NCBI GenBank assembly: GCA_964017185.1
Contig: OZ024883.1
Coordinates: 40,788,395 to 40,852,394, forward strand
Length of the DNA stretch: 64,000 nucleotides
Source: Rugalucina vietnamica
Lineage: Eukaryota > Mollusca > Bivalvia > Lucinida > Lucinidae
Direction of reading: 5' to 3'
The position numbers were made by a program, and so were the translations under genes. Below the pieces are notes generated by a model, which did no database searches, was not told the origin of the DNA, and was given only the letters and a program-made list of their open reading frames with translations. Below, one piece after another: positions 33,701 through 46,280 of this stretch (position 1 is the first letter of the stretch; each line of letters begins with the position of its first letter).

Positions 33701-35447
33701 AATTAGGGTTCCGCAAAGATCTTTTAGAGACCATTGTCACAATTGTGGATAGAGCTATGCTGTTATAAACATATTTGTGGGTACTTACGAGCAGTGCTAG
33801 AGTCTCACATGTCTAATCTGCCAGGTGTACACCCCATACATTATCTCAGGAAGGTAGCAGTATTCAGAGTATTACATGACCTTCCCCCACCCACTCCTAA
33901 TGTCCATGGAATGATGGTTTGGTAAATCCAGAATTACATGATGAAATTTCACCAAACTGATTAATTAAATCCTTTCCACAAAATGGAGAAAGTTGACAAC
34001 ATTTAAAGTATCACACATTTTGATTTACAGAGAAGAACGTGTCATGATGTGACTGTTTACACCACAGAAATACTTCAAAAACGACCGCCGACTTTACACA
34101 TGTGGTGTGACGTAAAACGATCTTCTCCAATACACAGAATTAGCCTCAACACGGTCAAATCTATCTTGATGACTTACGTACGGTCAAGTACAAGATCCGA
34201 GTGTGAACAATTTTTTGTTCTAAAATAAATGGCACCCTCTGAAATGGGAAATTCAGGGGAAAGCTGTGACAGGCAATATTGTTTTGTGTCGTTTTCGTTG
34301 AAAAAAGTTTGTCATGTGGCGTCTCAGTGTTACACGGTAACATGAAATCCTGGACAAGGCGGATCTAGCTGTACCGTATAGCCGCTATTGTTTTAAGCAC
34401 AGCAATAAGCGTGTCATTTTGATCGAAATTTCGACCAAAAAGTGGTCGCCATTTTGTTTCGGATTATTTTGCGTCGAGTAAGGTTTCAAAATAAAATACA
34501 ATTACCGCATGCACGCTGGCTGCGTCCTCACTGTTGGCTAAAAGGCCTTTATGTGAATTGATCTTTGAAAATTAAATCAAAATATTTAAAATACAAATTG
34601 ATAAAAAAAATATTTTTGGTTACATGTGCTTTAATTAAAGATCAAATCTGTGGATGAAAGTTGCTACTTTTTACTTGAGATTAAGCAAATCTGCAACCGC
34701 ACCGAACCAAAATTACACAAAGACCAAAATTCTTTATTGAGGGTCACCGCAAATACTGCCAATGCTTCAATTTAGAAACATTTGAGTAACAAGTGCATTA
34801 ACTACATGTATAACGCAAAATGTCATTGTATCATCTGGAGAAAATTGTTCCAAAGGTAATTCTAGCTGTCGAGATAACCATTGCTTTGCGCATGATAAGT
34901 AGCGGTGCATAGACGTCAATTATTTATTATGCCAGAATAAATTGTGGATAACTTGCACTTAAATTTCTCTCATCTCATTTTACCCCAGTCAAATTTATTT
35001 TATATCTACATTAGCATGAGTGTCTTTGATACCAATTTAGCAATACCGTTCAATTTTACCAAACTCTGCATCGGAGTAAATATACTGAACAAAGTGAAAC
35101 CGCTACATTCGTAACTTGCACTTTGATTCAGTTCTGTGAATGCAAACGGAGCCGTGCTACCTGCACTTTAACAAGTACGGGGGTGTGGTTAGAAAAATAA
35201 AATGACCACGCAATTTCTAAAGATCGTGACTTCTTTTATACCTGATACTGAATTAACATGTTTTTTTCTGCCCTCTTACATCTTAAATGCGTGTACCGCG
35301 GCTTATTTTGCTTCGACAGAAACGAATCAAAGTGCAAGCTATAGACTAAGAATGAAAATTTTGTGTGTGATAAAATAAGAAATAAACGTTACAGTAAGAA
35401 TATGATATAGTTATGTGTAGCGTTTTCACTTTGTGTTCAGTATGTTA
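33701..35447. other. Intergenic region with a possible CWC15 leader exon
   Basis: No repeats are evident over much of this span, and it has more CpG than its surroundings. At 34441-34477 the sequence GGTCGCCATTTTGTTTCGG, a YY1-like GCCATTTTG typical of transcription starts, is followed by a plus-strand donor (GA|GTAAGG at 34478). CWC15 needs an upstream non-coding exon because its start exon begins at an acceptor at 46379, so this is one candidate. Transcript data would decide. Confidence 0.25.
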
Positions 35448-36422
35448 TATACTTAACGACACTTCCAACACTACCGATAACAAAATTTCAACATCTCAGA
35501 AACGGACAGAGCAATTTTCTTGAAATTTTTACCATTGTTTCATCAGTAAAGTTTATCGAAAATGATTGTGACATTTTGCCATTATTTGTTTGTATTCTCT
35601 ACAACCCATAATTTCAAAAGTCACAAAAATCACGTGACGCCAAAACTGGTCATCACAAACGTTTCTCCGTTTTTCATTCTCCGTTTTTCCTTTGTTTTCA
35701 TAACACATAAAAACAGGTCTGCGAGAGAGAAAATCTTATATATACGGACTACACATAATCTACAAGAAATCATAGGGGTATGTGTTTGGTGCACGATGTT
35801 GCCTTGTTTCATACAGCATACATGACTGTAAACTTCTGACACGCAATCAGAGTGACTATTCTACCTTGCCATCATGGCAAGCTCGCCTGATTTAAAATCC
35901 AAACTAACATATTTGGGCCATTATCTTTAGAGTATTAAAGTGACGAAGCCCTGCCAATGTTAGACAGTCAGATTGTACGGAAAGAGTGGAACGGTATTTC
36001 ACAGGGAACTTGTATGCGGTGTAGACACCAACAGTTCGCCATTCTATGTCGGTTATACTCAATATTAATTGATTGAATCAAATAAATTATGAATAATTTG
36101 CTGCGATATTGTAGCTTTCAACCTTTTTTCCATGAATGGATGTAATAAAAAGAAAACAAAAAGTTATTATATCACAAAAATGTTTGAACGATGAAATAAT
36201 GCTGTTTTCAAGCACTGTAGTTTTGCGACTTTTGGAAATGAGGTTTGATGTGTTCAAACGCCACGGGCGTTTGATAATAAAGGTTTGCAGGCATAAGTTT
36301 GACCTCGTTAGACGTCTTTTGATTTTTTCTAACGTTCCTGCAAATTCCGTTTCAATATCTCAAGTAGTTTTGGAATTACAGCAGAAACTCTATCGGTAGC
36401 GTTGGAAGTGTCGTTAAGTATA
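35448..36422. mobile_element. TIR element TATACTTAACGACACTTCCA
   Basis: TATACTTAACGACACTTCCA at the left is matched at the right by TGGAAGTGTCGTTAAGTATA with a few internal mismatches, over about 30 bp. 975 bp, with TA at both borders. No transposase-like protein was recognised inside. Confidence 0.8.
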
Positions 36423-37100
36423 GAAGAAAGCTAAAGGAGACTGCGCCCTGCAATCCTCCAGGGATGGTCACTGAAGTTCGTCCAACATATCGATCGTCAA
36501 CGCGTCTGGTTGTACCACAATCGCCTGCAGGTCCTCTGTACTTTCTCCACCTGAGTTTGATTATAAGGATGCCCCAAGGTCACAATCTCATTTAGTCCTG
36601 CTTATACGGTACAGTAACACTGGTCCGTACACGACTAGCTCAGAGTTCTTGAGCCTTCATAGTGTTCTATCTTGGAACACTTCAGTGGTGTCAAGTATAA
36701 ATGACGATGCTATCGGCAGACCTCTACAGATAGAGCGCAGCGTTCTTCTTGGTTAATTTTCTAACGTCATGGAAACAAGAAAAGTAGTTAAAACTATTGC
36801 ATGGCCAGTGACCAGTCTATTGCCTGGTCATGTGATATGCCACATGGTTATAATGTAACAAGGTAACAACATGAAATAGTACCAGGCAATAGAAAATTCT
36901 GTTGCCTGGCCAGCTGCCTGTTGCCTGGCCACATAATAAGTCACATGACTACAATGTAATAAGGTAATTCTGGCAGAACTCCAGGTGCAAACGTAATTCT
37001 TGTCGAGGTCTGTAAGGCTAGAGGGCTACTCATTAAAGAGAGTCATGGCAGATTTATAATTGTATATGGACGAAAGAGCATATCTCACAAGAATTAAAGG
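36423..37100. other. Intergenic sequence with a small duplication
   Basis: Two diverged copies of a TTGCCTGGTCATGTGA...TATAATGTAACAAGGTAA module lie at about 36819-36870 and 36900-36965. Nothing else recognised. Confidence 0.45.
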
Positions 37101-37109
37101 TTGCTTTAA

Positions 37110-37311
37110 AATCCACATACAAACGCGGAAAGGAAATCCTTCAGACTTTATCAATGAAAGAGGAATCTCTTTCCTTGCAATTGCTGGTATTGCTGGTAAG
37201 ATACTAGCAAAAGCTGCAAAACCCATGTTGATTGGCCTAAATGGTCATTTTGATCAGCAAGAATTATCCCAGAAAGTCAATGTGGACACAGGAAAGACAG
37301 GGCAACAATAG
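37110..37311 (+). pseudogene. LINE reverse-transcriptase relic (RTE-like)
   Basis: The frame reads GNPSDFINERGISFLAIAGI and then AGKILAKAAKPMLIGLN. This fits the block '...C.NYRGISLLS.AGKI.A..L..RL' near the start of RTE/CR1-type reverse-transcriptase domains. The stop at 37309-37311 and the lack of any continuation show truncation. Confidence 0.65.
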
Positions 37312-38157
37312 ACAAGATCACCAAGACAACTTCAATATTAATAATTAATATATACATTATCTTTATTTAAAGTCGCTTCATACTTCAACAATCAACATAA
37401 ACTCTGTAGAGTTTTTTTTTGTTGCGACTAACTAAGAGCATATTAACTCTATATACACATTCAGCTGTGTAAATTAACTTGCTCAATGCCACAACAGACG
37501 AATTCAACAAAGGCTGAGGCTATCCGCACGACGGTCGTGCCGATAAGCGGCGTTGTCCGCACGACGGTCGTGCCGATAAGCGGCGTTATCGGCCCGACCG
37601 TCGTGCGGATAGCCAATACTACAGGTATTGGCTATCGGCACGCCCGTCGGCACGACGGGAGTATAAGATTTTCTAACAAGCTTACGCATGTATTCAATTA
37701 TTAATTTGGCATTAAATAAATTAATTAGGTGTTTCGCTATTGAAATACACTCAAAATTAACATTTTGGTTAATTATGAAACTAAGTTTGATTTGATTAAT
37801 CCAGCTAATGTAGGCCTAATCTGAATCACAGTAGATTTCTAACAGCGGAGAAAAATACAACCATTACATTTTTTAATTGAATTACTGAAATGTTTCCGTA
37901 CTCCATTGTTGAAATCAAAGGCTTTTTATTCTTTTGGATGACCATATTCTTTTAATATAAGGTTACGATGATTACTTTCTCATTTACGCATACGCATGAC
38001 TGATTTATACAGGTAAATTCACAGGTAAGCCAATATTAGCAAAATAACAATTTTGTTAATTAAATTGTGAAAAATTCCTGCATGTGTAATATTATGTGTC
38101 AGTTTTGAAGCCAGTGTATAATATTCATCAACTTAAAATGTATCCAATCCTGAACAT

Positions 38158-39072
38158 TTTAACCTTTGGATGTCGATTTCCCTGTCGTGCGGATAACGCC
38201 GCTTATCCGCACGACGGTCGTGCCGATAAGCGGCGTTATCGGCACGACCGTCGTGCGGATAGCCAGTGTCTTCAACAAATCACCCCCGTAGTCCGATACT
38301 GGTAAGCGACCATCGACAGGTGGTCGATACCAGCCAGCCACAAAGTGAGCCGTCTTGCTTGCAAAAAGTTTGACCCAAACTGACTCTGAGTCACTGTTCA
38401 AGTCAGCGAGGGGCCATGTCTGGCGCGGCCTGGGCTTGGACCTGTCGCTGACGATTTAGTGTTCTGGACCGAGACGATTCGAAACCGTTTCTCATTACGG
38501 TTCGGTGAAACAGTCTTACTTCCGAAAATGGCCACTACTCGAAAATCGTAGACGATCAATTTTGTTACAGATTTTGACGATTTTACAGCATCAGGTATGT
38601 TTTGAAATAATGATGAAATGCACAATTAGTTAAATTTGTTGTCAAGGTGACACACTGAGATAATTCCAGTCATTTCACTTTGTAAAAATGACTGAAATTT
38701 TTTTCTTTTCATTTCAAACCTGGTGAAATGGACGCTTGATATTTGGATCGGACCCATTGTAAGCGTCTGGGTGATTTTTTTTTTTTATCCTGTATCACAT
38801 AATTTTCTAACCCGGAAGATCCAGTCATCTAATTACGTCCTGTCTGTCCTCCATAGAGGCTCTGCCTGCCGATAGAGTGCGTGATAAATCGCGTTAATAA
38901 TTTTCAGGCAGGATTCAAAACTGACAAATAATTTTCAGGCAGGATTCAAAACTGACACTGGCTATCCGCACGATGGTCGTGCCGATAACGCTGCTTATCG
39001 GCACGACTGTTGTGCGGATAACGCCGCTTATTCGCACAACAGGGAAATCGATATCCAAATGTTAAAACTGTT
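38158..39072. mobile_element. Nested element with GC-rich palindromic ends
   Basis: TTTTAACCTTTGGATGTCGA at the left pairs with TCGATATCCAAATGTTAAAA at the right. Each end carries CGCACGACGGTCGTGCCGAT units like those of the surrounding element. The interior, 38280-38950, has no recognised gene, but it contains TAATTTTCAGGCAGGATTCA as a short direct repeat. Confidence 0.65.
38205..38260. repeat. Perfect GC-rich palindrome, 25-bp arms
   Basis: Two 25-bp arms, the left starting ATCCGCACGACGGTCGTG, are separated by GCGGCG and are perfectly complementary; ACGACGGTCGT within each arm is itself a palindrome. Related arrays lie at 37515-37660, 38950-39050 and 43750-43880. Confidence 0.9.
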
Positions 39073-40571
39073 TAGAACAGGTCCGGTGCAAGTCAGGATT
39101 GAGGTAGTATACCTCCATCGAGGTTTTTAACCTCCATTGAGGTTTGAAAATGGACATGAAATCACTTATATTGAGAAAAACAAATAGATTTGCAAAAATT
39201 GCAATATCATCCCCAGCAAAAGTTGTTTGCAAATTGTGAAGCTTTCAAATGAAACATTTTTCAGCAAAATCCGTTTGGGATTTTTTTGCAAATTCCTCCG
39301 ATTTCATTAGTTGAAGGGATAGTTTTTGAAATTTAAAACAATAATTTTCAATGTATGGCATATATTCAAATAGTGTATCAGTATTTTGCTGATTTCTGTA
39401 TATTTAAACTCTTTTTTTTTCTAATAATACCATTATTTGATGTTTAAAATTGCTGAAATGCTATTAAAAAAAGAGATAAAAACAAGTATAAACTTTTAAA
39501 AAAGGCTAACCACTTACCCCTGGTTTCAGTGACTGAGACCAGTGTTAAGTCAATCAGAAACCCATCAATGGCTGACAGCAGACATGGGGTAATCATAATC
39601 AGTAATTTAATCATCAGTAATCGATTACAAATTTTTGAATAATCATGGATAATCAGTAATCACAAAATTTCAAAGTAATTTTAATCATAATTCAATCATA
39701 ATCATGTTTTATTAGGCTAGTAATCTTGATTATTTATGATTACTTTTATGATTACAGAAAAAAAGTTACAATATCAGTGTCATTTAGAAAATCTTCCTAA
39801 AATAAGTTTGTATTGCTGAATAAAATATGTTTGTATTGATAAAGCTTCCCACTTAGAATGAATGTAAACCTGTGCCATGCATTCTGTATATAAAGCACTG
39901 CTCAAGTAACAGATGGCCTGTCTGGCCTGACATAACCACTTTCCTAGGAAGGCTGTAACCTTGTACATGTTAGTGGTTTGCTCTGTCATTTATCATATCA
40001 CTAGAAAGGCATCTGGCAGCCTAATAATTTCTCACAGCTTTAATAGACAGAGATGAGAAATGAGACAATACCATCATTGTGAACAATTGTTTTCAGTTCA
40101 ATTGTTGAAGGGTAAACAGTCAATTTAAACTTTACAAACAGCCAATTATCTCTCATTTACTCAAACACTTTTGTTTCTCATTTACTCAACATTTCCCCTA
40201 GAGGGTGTGAACTGTCACTGAGGCAATGTGTATTAAAATGTGACTGTTGCAAAACAGCAGTGATTTATAAATAGGGAGTTAATGGACCATAGTTTTTTTA
40301 CCACCAGGGACTGGTGAACAAGTTTGATCTTTATCACAATGCGGTAGGTCTGAACAGGATATACACTTTTCATTCTAGAATGTACACCCTTTGAGAGGGG
40401 TGTCTATGGTGAATTTCAGAAACTATGTTTCATGAGTGTAGGACAAAATCCCCCCCGGACAGAATCCCCCCCACTCTTTTTTGTTGACGAGGACAGAATC
40501 CCCCCCAGTATATCTTGCAAATAGGACAGAATCCCCCCACTCCCAGTCTGAATCTCCATAAACATATTGTT

Positions 40572-42101
40572 AGCTCACCTGAGCCGAAGGCTCACAGGGG
40601 AGCTTATAGTATACCCATGCTCCGGCGTCCGTCGTCGTCCGTCGTCGTCCGTCGTCCGTCGTCCGTCGTTCACAATTTCAAAGATCTTCTCCTCTGAAAC
40701 CACTTGGCCAATCAAAGCCAAACTTCGTGTGGAGCATCCTTAGGAAGGGGGAACGAAAGTTTGTATAAATGGTCCAGGTCACATGACCAAGATGGCCGCC
40801 ATGGCTATAAATAGCCAAAACCTTTAAAAATCTTCTTCTCCAGAACCAGAAGGCCTATGATTTTGAAACTTGGCATGAAGCATCAGGCAATGAAGCTCTA
40901 CAAAGTTTGTATAAATCATGACCATGCAATGACCTTGACCTTTTTTACGGCAAGGTCAACGTAGGCCGCCCATGCATTTGAATGGGAAAAAATTGGAAAA
41001 TGTCATTTAATGGCAAAAACTTGCTAGGAATAAGCAAATGGACAGAATATTCATGTTTATGAAAATATTTTGGGCCTAGAGGGTTGTCTGCCCTTGTTCC
41101 GGGGCTATATACATGTGTATGACCATAATATTCAAACATCTTCTTCTCTGAAATCGCTTGGCCAATCAAAGCCAAACTTTATGTGGAGCATTCTGAGGAA
41201 GAGTGAATGAAAGTTTTTATAAATGGTCAAGGTCATTTGACCAAGATGGCCGCCATGGCTATAAATAGCAAAAACCTTTAAAAATCTTCTTCTCCAAAAC
41301 CAGAAGGCCTATGATTTTGATACTTGGCATGAAGCATCAGGCAATGAAGCTTTACAAAGTTTGTATAAATCATGACCTTGGGATGACCTTGACCTTTTTT
41401 ACAGCAAGGTCAACTTAGGCCGCCAATGCATTTGAATGGAAAAAACAGGAAAATGTCATTTAATGGCAAAAAACTTGCTAGGAATGAGCAAATGGACAAA
41501 ATATTCATGTTTATGAAAATATTTTGGGCCCAGAGGGTTGTCTGCCCCTGTCCCGGGGCTATATACTTGTGTATTACCATGATATTCAAACATCTTCTTC
41601 TCTGAAACCGCTTGGCCAATCAAAGCCAAACTTTATGTGGAGCATTCTGAGGAAGAGTGAATGAAAGTTTGTATATATGGTCAAGGTCACATGACTAAGA
41701 TGGCCGCCATGGCTATAAATAGCAAAAATCTTTAAAAATCTTCTTCTCCAGAACCAGAAGGCCTATGATTTTGAAACTTGGCATGAAGCATCAGGCAATG
41801 AAGCTCTACAAAGTTTGTATAAATCATGACCTTGGGATGACCTTGATCTTTTTACGGCATGGTCAACTAAGGTTGTTCACGCATTTGAATGGGGAAAATT
41901 GTTACAATGTCATTTGAAGGGCAAAACTTGCAGTAAATTGGCAAATGGACTAAATCTTTATGATTTAAAAAAGAAATTGACTCCAGAGGCTGCTCTGACT
42001 CTGCCCTGGGGATATATACATAATACCATTCTAGTCAAACAAGTTTATTGGTATATATCTCAGGTCTCAGGTGAGCGTTTACAGGACCACTGGTCCTCTG
42101 G
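40572..42101 (-). mobile_element. Family 2 element, minus orientation
   Basis: AGCTCACCTGAGCCGAAGGC at the left and CAGGACCACTGGTCCTCTGG at the right are the complements of the family 2 end and start. Three internal units share TCATGACC...TGACCTTGACC and ATGGCCGCCATGGCTATAAA. It sits near the symmetry centre of the giant inverted repeat. Confidence 0.8.
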
Positions 42102-43886
42102 TTACATTTTACAGCTATAAGTCAATTATTTTTGCATCAAAAAAGTTTATTTATTCATTGTTTGCTAATGATTGGATAATTATGTTGTTTGGTTTTTATT
42201 TTTTAAAGAAAGCTGCATATTAATATCTTATAATTGCTGCTAATAGCAATAATGAGGTGAGACAAACTTCTATGTGTTGAGTAATTTTCTAAGTTAAAGT
42301 AAAAGGTATCGAAAATAACCAAATTGTCATATTTAATTTTCTCTAATCACCACTTATTATAGTCAACTTAATAATATCTAAATAAATTCAAAGATTGCTC
42401 AATTATTGAAGTAGATTCTGTCTGAGAAGGGGTGGGGGGATTTTGTCCTATTTGCAAGATATACTGGGGGGGATTCTGTCCTAGTCAACAAAAACGAGTG
42501 GGGGGGATTCCGTCCAGGGGGGGGGGATTTTGTCCGGATACCATGTTTCATGGATATTTAGAATAACTACATGTAGTAGTAGTAGAGAACTGGTTGTGAT
42601 CCAATTCAAATTGTCCCTTCATTATTTTATCGAAAATTCAATGCCAGGTACATCTGTGTAATGGTCAGGGCAGCTATACCTGTGAGGTTTCTGTTGTACC
42701 AGATAAAGTGTCTGGTTCAACAACAACAGAAAAAAATAAATAAAAAATGCAACAACAACAAAATTGTAATCATTAATCATAATAGTAATCTGATTACTTT
42801 TTCACATTAATCATAATTTAATCAATTACTCTTGAAAAAATGGGTAATCATAATCATAATTTAATCATACAGATAGCCCAGTAATTGTAATTTAATCATT
42901 ACTGATACCCCAGTAATCGCCCCATGTCTGGCTGACAGAATCAACCTCTGCGAGTAAGAAGGAGGATTTTAACCTTCTCAACAAAATTATAAATGGTAAT
43001 TGCAGAAATCAATGGTAACATTAGGTAAAAGAACATGTTTGTAAAAATATTCCCTGATGAATTTTCAAAACAGTTGTGTCAAAATAAGTAAATGACCAAG
43101 GTTTACAGATTTATCAACACAAAGTTTTGCAATTTTCAACTTTATGTTGCATTTTTTTAAATTTGCAGTTGTCTATGCATATTTCAAACCTCAATGGAGG
43201 TTACAAACCTCGATTGAGGTATAGTCCCTCAATCCGGACTTGGACAGGACCTGTAGAAATGGATACATTTTAAGTTGCTAAATATATTACACTGGCTTCA
43301 AAACTGAAACAGAACATTACACATGCAGGATTTTTGACTTTTTAATTCATTATTAACAAAATTGTTATTTTGCTGAAATTGGCTTACCTGTGAATTTACC
43401 TGTAAAAATTAGTCATGCGTATGCGTACATGAGATTAATTATCGAAACCTAAATAATAAAATAATGTGGTAATCCAAAAGAATAAACAACCTTTGATTTT
43501 AACAATGGAGTATGGAAACATTTCTGTAACACAATTAAAGAAAATTTGCAATGGTGATATTTTTCTCCGCTGGCTGTTAGAAATCTACTGTGATTCAGTT
43601 TACATTAACTAGATTAATCAAATCAAACTAGTTTTCTTATTCATAATTAACAAACATGTTAATTTCGAATGTATTTCAATAGCTAAATTTATTTAATGAC
43701 AAATTAATAGTTAAATGCATGCGTAAGCTTGTTAAAAAATCTTATACTCCCGTCGTGCCAATAGCCAATACCTGTAGCATTGGCTATCCGCACGACGGTC
43801 GGGCCGATGACGCCGCTTATCGACACGACCGTCTTGCGGATAACGCCGCTTATCGGCACGACCGTCGTGCGGATAGCCTCAGCCTT

Positions 43887-44178
43887 CAAAACTGGCTATG
43901 TCAAGCACTGGTATTGCTTAATGTTTCGTGCATGATATAATAACAAATAATAAATAGATTGAATAGTTTTGACTATCTGCACAAATTAGTGCTGATTCTA
44001 TTTCTTCTTTGTGATAATGGTACTCCCTCAATTACTGAGGATTATCTGCCATGCGCTAGAATGGTATTTACAATGATTTGGAAAAAAGATGGGTATTTGT
44101 GCTAAAGGAGCGTTAAAAGTTAATTACAGAGTGGACTAAAACTTTGCATTAAAACTATGTACAGGGATGAACTCGGTT
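43887..44178. other. Intergenic spacer with no recognised element
   Basis: Nothing identified. Confidence 0.45.
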
Positions 44179-44467
44179 AGTCAAGGATGGGTATGAGGAC
44201 TGGGACAGTAAGGAGGCCCTTGAAGCCCTCCACTGTCTCTGCAGTTACAATAGAAGTTGGTAGCTGATTCCATTGCACAATGGTGCGAGGATAGAATGAT
44301 ACTTTATATACATCTTTTTCAGTCCGAATGTGTTTGTAGCAGTTAGGGTTTGATTGTCTGTCACGCGATGTGCAAAATTCATGCAACACGACAAATATGA
44401 CGCCACCAGCCGGTTCATAGATTTTACTATACCATGCTAGTGATGTCACCAATGCTGATGTATACAA
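44179..44467 (-). pseudogene. LINE (CR1/Jockey-like) C-terminal relic
   Basis: The minus-strand frame contains SFYPRTIVQWNQLPTSIV and ETVEGFKGLL. These match the conserved tail of CR1/Jockey-type LINE polymerases ('FFPRTI..WN.LP..VV.A.S...FK..L'). Upstream, CTSRDRQSNPNCYKHIRTEK fits the preceding region. There is no start or RT core, so this is a 5'-truncated remnant, as usual for LINE copies. Confidence 0.75.
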
Positions 44468-45878
44468 TTTGGAAAACAGGGTGGAAATGTTTTGACAATG
44501 TCACAAGCATAATGTATAACTCTCAAGCGTAAATATTGTTGCATACCAGTTAACAGTCAATTTTAAATGTAATTGTTAATGAAATTATCAAGTTGGGTAA
44601 TAAAACAGTTACTTCATGGCTGTTTGGCAGAATAGTAAAAACTATGACCCTCGTTGCCGTTGACAGCTCAATACGCAATTGCCCTCGGCATAAATGCCTC
44701 GGGCAATATTTCATTGAGCTGTCAATGACACCTAGGTGCATAGTTTTGACTATTCACTAAACAGGCATGAAATAACTGCTTACTATGCATTCAACATCAC
44801 AAAAACATGTCTGTGAAATAAATACAGCATGCCCATTCACGTACTGCAGTGCGTAATTCACGTACATAAACTGATCTGCACGCACCAAATACAGCCCACT
44901 TACGAGCAAAAACATGTTGAAAAAAATGGTGCACGCAGAAATTGAAATACGGTAAATGACCTATTAGTTCGAACACCCTAGCAGTTCAAACACCAAAAAT
45001 TATCTTGGAACTGGTCCCTAAAATTTGCTCTTATAGTTCGAACAGTTAATTTTTTTCAAGGACCTAAATTTCTAATACTTCGTACACAAGAAAAACTTGG
45101 CATGTTTGTAAAATTAAGTCCACGAGGTACCTTTTTTACAGAACAGAAGCTTTTTTTCTTGTGACAGCTCGCGTTGCGGAAATCGGGGCCGATTTCTTTG
45201 TGGATTTTGTTCAGACTTTTGTTATTTTTGCATTAGAAGTGCATTTTCAACACCTTTCCGCTGGTAATTGGAAAATTGGGTGCATTTACACCCGAAATAT
45301 GACACGATAACGGTATGCATGATAATTTTTTACGCTAGAAATCGGCTCAAAGAATACTTCTGAAACCAAAAGTAGATTTGAATTGGTTTTGTTGTACATA
45401 ATGTGAGTAGTCATTCATATTCATAAACATGGTGTACCCCCAAAATTTGGCTTGTACCCCAAAATTCGAGACACTAAGGCTACATGTATCCTCAACTAAA
45501 AATCAGAGTGGGCATGCTGAAATACCCCATTGGGCTGAACTTAAAAAATTCTCTGTTTGCCGTCACCCGACTGACCCACCAAAATTGCCCCTACCCAAAA
45601 AAATTTATTGACATTCACAAAGAAGATTTTTTTTTTTATCTCAATGTCTAAGTTTCAGTCTCTGAATTACTTAGCTTTTCAATATATATTTGTCCAAATG
45701 CAATATTGTGCAGTCCTACAGTATGCAGAGTAGCTGCCTATACTGAACAATTAAAATCTGCCCTCTGTAAAAGTCAAACAAAAAATATCATTCAGTAAAA
45801 AAAAAAAAAAACCTACCGACCGACCCAATCCCGGTGACAGCAAACAAAATATTTATTAAAGATGGCTTTGGCCATTAC
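44468..45878. other. Intergenic sequence with no recognised element
   Basis: Contains a palindromic-looking segment around GAGCTGTCAA (44665-44735: TTGACAGCTCAATACGCAAT with TTCATTGAGCTGTCAATGAC), possibly a small MITE. Repeated GTTCGAACA-like words occur at 44969-45050. Confidence 0.4.
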
Positions 45879-45968
45879 ACCTCACTTACATGTAGTGAAA
45901 CTGGGGTTAGCAGGGGTATACATTTTTCTTGTTTTGTTCCTAAACTTAGATTGTGGGTTCAGTCTTAA
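45879..45968. mobile_element. Family 1 fragment
   Basis: CTGGGGTTAGCAGGGGTATA, CATTTTTCTTGTTTTGTTCC and TAGATTGTGGGTTC are the left-half words of family 1. The other half is absent. Confidence 0.6.
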
Positions 45969-46001
45969 TAGGATATCGCTGAGGCTCATTTTATCTTGCA
46001 G

Positions 46002-46120
46002 ACACCAACAGTACAGCCAATAATGGCCCTGGCACTAGGTGGTAAAGGCAAGTGTGTGTGTGGTGGTTGGGGGGGGGGGTCAAGGGAACTTGTGTCCCCT
46101 GTCAGAACAGTGGAAAATGG
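46002..46120 (+). pseudogene. Decayed copy 1 of the CWC15 start exon
   Basis: An acceptor-like TTATCTTGCAG is followed by a sequence that translates as TVQPIMALALGGKGK, aligning with [17 protein letters not shown] of the true exon at 46401. After that a GTGTGTGTGTGG run and a long G run replace the rest, and the ATG is lost. The spacing of acceptors (46001, 46185, 46379) shows a tandem triplication with periods of 184 and 194 bp. Confidence 0.65.
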
Positions 46121-46185
46121 ACTTGTCCAAATTATGATGTGCAAGTCCATTCATCATGAATTTGTTAATAATTGTTATCTTGCAG

Positions 46186-46280
46186 ATTGTTTCCTGAAAC
46201 GTTATGATTACAGCAGTATGGCCAATATTTGCTCTGGCGTGGGGTGGAGGCAATGGAAAGGGAAGCGACTTGATTGCCCC
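46186..46280 (+). pseudogene. Decayed copy 2 of the CWC15 start exon
   Basis: TTATCTTGCAG and a leader TTGTTTCCTGAAACG (compare TTTTGTTGCCTGAAACATC before the true start) precede ATGATTACAGCAG. Translation gives MITAVWPIFALAWGGGNGKG, the diverged counterpart of the CWC15 N-terminus, then DLIAP and a stop. The intact acceptor means it could still be spliced in as a poison exon. Confidence 0.7.

Larger units (their letters stand above)
37510..43886. mobile_element. Giant inverted-repeat (foldback-like) element, 6.4 kb
   Basis: AAGGCTGAGGCTATCCGCAC at 37510 is matched by its complement ending at 43886. Homologous arm blocks follow in mirror order: 37510-38157 with 43250-43886, 39071-39160 with 43185-43250, 39560-39770 with 42760-42935, and 40436-40560 with 42420-42540. 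The last pair shares C-run/G-run words around GGACAGAATCCCCCC. Two later insertions disturb the symmetry: 38158-39072 in the left arm and a family 2 element (40572-42101) near the centre. No transposase was recognised. Confidence 0.75.

Noticed and set aside
33734..33925. 63-codon open frame near an apparent minus-strand donor
   Set aside because: Neither strand gives a continuous conserved frame, and no family was recognised.
37510..37660. CRISPR-like array of regular palindromic GC units
   Set aside because: The units are directly adjacent with no unique spacers, and the surrounding genes are eukaryotic.
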